From the NCBI GenBank assembly GCA_002343685.1, contig DDRS01000042.1:52852-116851 (forward strand): a stretch of 64,000 bases of DNA, read 5' to 3'. This DNA is from Thiobacillus denitrificans (GTDB lineage: Bacteria > Pseudomonadota > Gammaproteobacteria > Burkholderiales > Thiobacillaceae). This document shows, piece by piece, positions 61,563 through 64,000 of the stretch. Within the stretch, counting starts at the first letter, position 1. Every line of letters begins with the position of its first letter. A model generated the notes under the pieces. It did no database searches. It was given only the letters and a program-made list of their open reading frames with translations, and was not told the DNA's origin. Position numbers and translations under genes: made by a program.

Positions 61563-63280
61563 TGTTTTTCCTCCGGGGTGGATTTGGTAAAGAAGGCTTG
61601 GCGTTGGTGGTAGTAGCCGAGGGCGAAGCGGCCCTGATCCTGCAAGGGAAGCTGACGCGGAAAGTCGGCGACTTCACCGAGGATTTCGCCAAGTAGCTTT
61701 TCCATTTGTGTGGCGCGACCGGGCGAGAGCTTGCCCATGTGATGGTTCTTCAGACGCAGTAGCGTGGTGAACACAGTCACTGGCGTGCTCGACGCCGCGC
61801 CGTAATAGCGGTCGCGGATGGTTGCGTTCAGACCGGGGCTGGCTTCTTCCTGGATTTTTTCCAGCGCGGCGAACAGCCGCCCCAGCCGGTAGGCCGGGTT
61901 GGGGTTGGACGGGTCGAGCATGGGCAGAAACTCCTTTTCTTGGGTTTTGCGGAAGCGTATCCAGCGGTTGAGGCTGGCTTTGACGGTGGCGGCGCGGGCG
62001 TATGTCGGCTTTTGTTCGGCTCGGCAGCGTGAAACGGCCAGATTGAACATGGCCGCCGGGTAGGGTAGATCTTCAAAAATGGCGCGCATGACTTCGCCAC
62101 CCAGATTGGGGGGAATGTTGTCAGCCTTGTTGAGCAGCGCCAGCCCGGTGAGCAGGCGGAACAGCGAAAGGTGTTCGGGCTCGTAGTCGGCGTGGACGAC
62201 GGCCAGATCGTCGAAATGCTGCTTGATGCGGCGGGCCAGTTCAAAAGCGGTGGCGGTTTCCCAGAATCGGATGCTGATGCGCGCGGCGTTGGGGGCGAGG
62301 CCCAGCACATGAAAGCGCGTCTCCAGCTTGCCGACCGAGAACTTGCCAGTCTCGACGGCGGAATACAGGGCTTTCACCGCATCGACGTTCCTGTCCGGGT
62401 TGTCCTTGGGCGGCTCGCCGAATAGATCGACCATCGCGTTTTCAAGGTCGTGGGGCTCCTCGGCCCAGAATACCGTCGAGGTATCGCCGACTTGGATACG
62501 TTGGCGAGAGTCACGACCAAGCAGGTGGTTGAGCGCAGTGGTATAAGCGAATGCCGCTGCCTTACCCAAGGGTGCATTTGCGCCCTGTGCCTTGCCGTAA
62601 GAATTGAACGCGTCGAGATTGAACGACACGATGTTTGCCCCCGAGGTTTGTGCACCCCATACGCCTTTAATCGCCGGATGCAGGCGTTCAATGGCCGCTG
62701 GCGCGCCACTGACCAAGCACACGCCGTCAGGTGATTCTTCGGGTTGCCCCGCCGTTGCGGCTACCACTGCGGGGCGCTGGCAAACTAGCGCCAGATCGCC
62801 GTGCAGGCGAAAACTCATGACAGGATTGCTAACCTGGATGTATGCAAGCGCGGGCGAGCCATTAAGAATTTCCGGACGGAAGCCATCGAGAAAAGCCAGC
62901 ACGGCACGAATACCTGCGTCTTCGCGTGCCGCTTTGGGTAGGGCTTTGATGCGGGTGCGAAAGGCCGCGTGCTGTTCAGCCACGCGCTCGGGTTTGCCAC
63001 GTGTGTCGATACCCAGAACGTACTCAGCTGTGTCCCACAACAGGTTCGCCGCTACCCCAGAAGTTTTTTTCACGCCTTGAGGAACTAGAAAACGCTGGCC
63101 GGTTTTCTTCTTACCATCCCCGCTGCGGGTATCGGCCAAGTTGACAAGGTTCCCAGTGGCGTCGATTTCCAGCACAAAGGGAATTTCTTTTTCTTCCAAG
63201 CCAAAGCTCGGTAAGCGTTTGGCTGGGTCGGGGTTGGCCTGCTTGCGGCGGTAGTAGGTGTCGAGCGCTTGCAGAATCAT
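61559..63280 (-). CDS. cas8c: Type I-C large subunit Cas8c (Csd1)
   Basis: The 573-residue Cas8c recognises PAM within type I-C Cascade and may also yield a Cas11-like C-terminal product from an internal start, as known for this subtype. Family motifs: ILQALDTYYRRK start, FNLDAFNSYGKAQGANAPLGKAAAFAYTTALN, and FWAEEP. It overlaps cas5c by 4 bp. Confidence 0.95.
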   Translation of the reverse strand: MILQALDTYYRRKQANPDPAKRLPSFGLEEKEIPFVLEIDATGNLVNLADTRSGDGKKKTGQRFLVPQGVKKTSGVAANLLWDTAEYVLGIDTRGKPERVAEQHAAFRTRIKALPKAAREDAGIRAVLAFLDGFRPEILNGSPALAYIQVSNPVMSFRLHGDLALVCQRPAVVAATAGQPEESPDGVCLVSGAPAAIERLHPAIKGVWGAQTSGANIVSFNLDAFNSYGKAQGANAPLGKAAAFAYTTALNHLLGRDSRQRIQVGDTSTVFWAEEPHDLENAMVDLFGEPPKDNPDRNVDAVKALYSAVETGKFSVGKLETRFHVLGLAPNAARISIRFWETATAFELARRIKQHFDDLAVVHADYEPEHLSLFRLLTGLALLNKADNIPPNLGGEVMRAIFEDLPYPAAMFNLAVSRCRAEQKPTYARAATVKASLNRWIRFRKTQEKEFLPMLDPSNPNPAYRLGRLFAALEKIQEEASPGLNATIRDRYYGAASSTPVTVFTTLLRLKNHHMGKLSPGRATQMEKLLGEILGEVADFPRQLPLQDQGRFALGYYHQRQAFFTKSTPEEKQ

Positions 63281-63942
63281 CCCTGCACCTCCTCGCTGTC
63301 CCAGAATGGGATGGCCACCGCGCCGTTTTCCAGCCGCGCACGGAAAAAGCGCGGCTGTGGATCGGCTGGGCGGGAAAAATCCAGGTCGTGCAGCATGAAG
63401 CCCAGTTCGCGCGTTTCATCGATGGGCGCGGCTTCGTCATCAGGCTTGGCCACCAAGCGGAAGGCAGCGGCGAATTCGCGGCAGCCGAGATAGGGCTGGT
63501 TGACGCACTGGCCCTTGCCGGCCCGGCGTTCGAACATTTCGTGGTATTTGGCGGCATTCGCCTGCGGGTCGCGTTCGGCGAGAAACTCCAGATCGGCGTG
63601 CACTCGGTAGGCCACGTCGCGGAGGAACAGGCCGGCGCGCTGCTGGCGGTCTTCCTCGATGTAGAGACCAAGATTGCCCTTGCCCGATTTCATTGCAGTC
63701 TCAACGTTGCGGGTGGATACCACACTGGCCACCTCGTTGCGCCGCAGGTTGATCCAGCGGATGGGATTCAGGACTTCGATCTTGCGCACATGCCAGCGGA
63801 TCGCCGGTTTCCAGAGAATCGCCTCGAAGCAGGCGCGTGCGGCGGATGGCGTCATCACGTCGTAGCTCACCCGCTCGACCTTCATTTCCGGGCGGGTGAA
63901 GCAGGCGTAGGGGCCGGAGAGTTCCAGGCAGTAAGTTTTCAT
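63277..63942 (-). CDS. cas5c: Type I-C Cas5 (pre-crRNA processing, Cas5c/Cas5d)
   Basis: The 221-residue Cas5c replaces Cas6 in this subtype and cuts the repeat. Start YCLELSGPYACFTRPEMKVERVSYDVMTPSAARACFEAILW is characteristic, followed by RWHVRKIEVLNPIRWINLRRNEV. ATG 63940-63942. Only 58 bp remain to the window edge, in which minus-strand sequence shows stops; cas3, expected upstream, is not visible. Confidence 0.94.
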   Translation of the reverse strand: MKTYCLELSGPYACFTRPEMKVERVSYDVMTPSAARACFEAILWKPAIRWHVRKIEVLNPIRWINLRRNEVASVVSTRNVETAMKSGKGNLGLYIEEDRQQRAGLFLRDVAYRVHADLEFLAERDPQANAAKYHEMFERRAGKGQCVNQPYLGCREFAAAFRLVAKPDDEAAPIDETRELGFMLHDLDFSRPADPQPRFFRARLENGAVAIPFWDSEEVQG

Positions 63943-64000
63943 TTGTTCTCCATGCTGAAATTGGCCCTACACATAAAGAAACCTCTGCTTAACTCCACGA

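Noticed and set aside
63943..64000. 3' end of cas3 at the right edge
   Set aside because: Only 58 bp remain and minus-strand sequence contains stops; nothing recognisable as Cas3 can be seen.

Overview
The window reads as a GC-rich chromosomal segment of a respiring betaproteobacterium. The evidence is the pyrG-kdsA-eno-ftsB gene order, a complete cbb3 oxidase operon (ccoNOQPGH), oxygen-independent HemN, PEP-CTERM surface proteins and a DUF3579 protein. A Thiobacillus-like or other Nitrosomonadales relative is my inference; nothing here fixes the genus.

Layout. 1-8.1 kb holds housekeeping genes: purA (5' end cut off by the window), tRNA-Leu(CAG), rnr-rlmB, a DUF523 protein, a glutathione S-transferase, a lipoprotein and ycaO on the minus strand. 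8.2-13.9 kb is a secreted and envelope block: a TPR protein, three PEP-CTERM proteins and a TonB-dependent receptor carrying the CxxxM and HxM signature of OprC-type copper receptors. 13.9-21.7 kb carries a SenB-like glycosyltransferase, a TrmH-family methyltransferase, a GGDEF/EAL protein, and the divergent pair ppsR/ppsA whose start codons are 11 bp apart. 21.8-30.8 kb is pyrG-kdsA-eno-ftsB-zipA-ligA, then galU. The 3' half of ligA and the following SWIM-domain gene are visibly AT-rich and look imported. 30.9-34.7 kb has a DUF1348 gene and a TetR regulator sharing two copies of an 18-bp palindrome, the NAD(P)HX repair enzyme Nnr, a PhnD-like periplasmic protein and a DUF3330 protein. 34.7-42.2 kb has purL, ppc and a small coiled-coil membrane protein. 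42.2-46.7 kb is a three-gene RND/outer-membrane/LolA-like export cluster. 46.9-54 kb has hemN and the cbb3 oxidase operon.

54.2-64 kb is a type I-C CRISPR-Cas locus. It has 50 well-conserved 37-bp repeats plus one decayed terminal repeat, 50 spacers, a leader on the right, and cas2, cas1, cas4, cas7, cas8c and cas5c on the minus strand; cas3 is not in the window. A type II toxin-antitoxin pair on the plus strand sits inside the cas operon, exactly between the interference genes (cas5c-cas8c-cas7) and the adaptation genes (cas4-cas1-cas2). The antitoxin and cas4 start codons diverge from a 48-bp gap. This arrangement is the most interesting thing I see: the pair could both enforce retention of the locus and, through antitoxin autoregulation, control spacer acquisition. 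Two spacers in the array share a 13-nt end and appear to sample one target.

All calls come from reading the sequence and recalled family knowledge. No database search was run.
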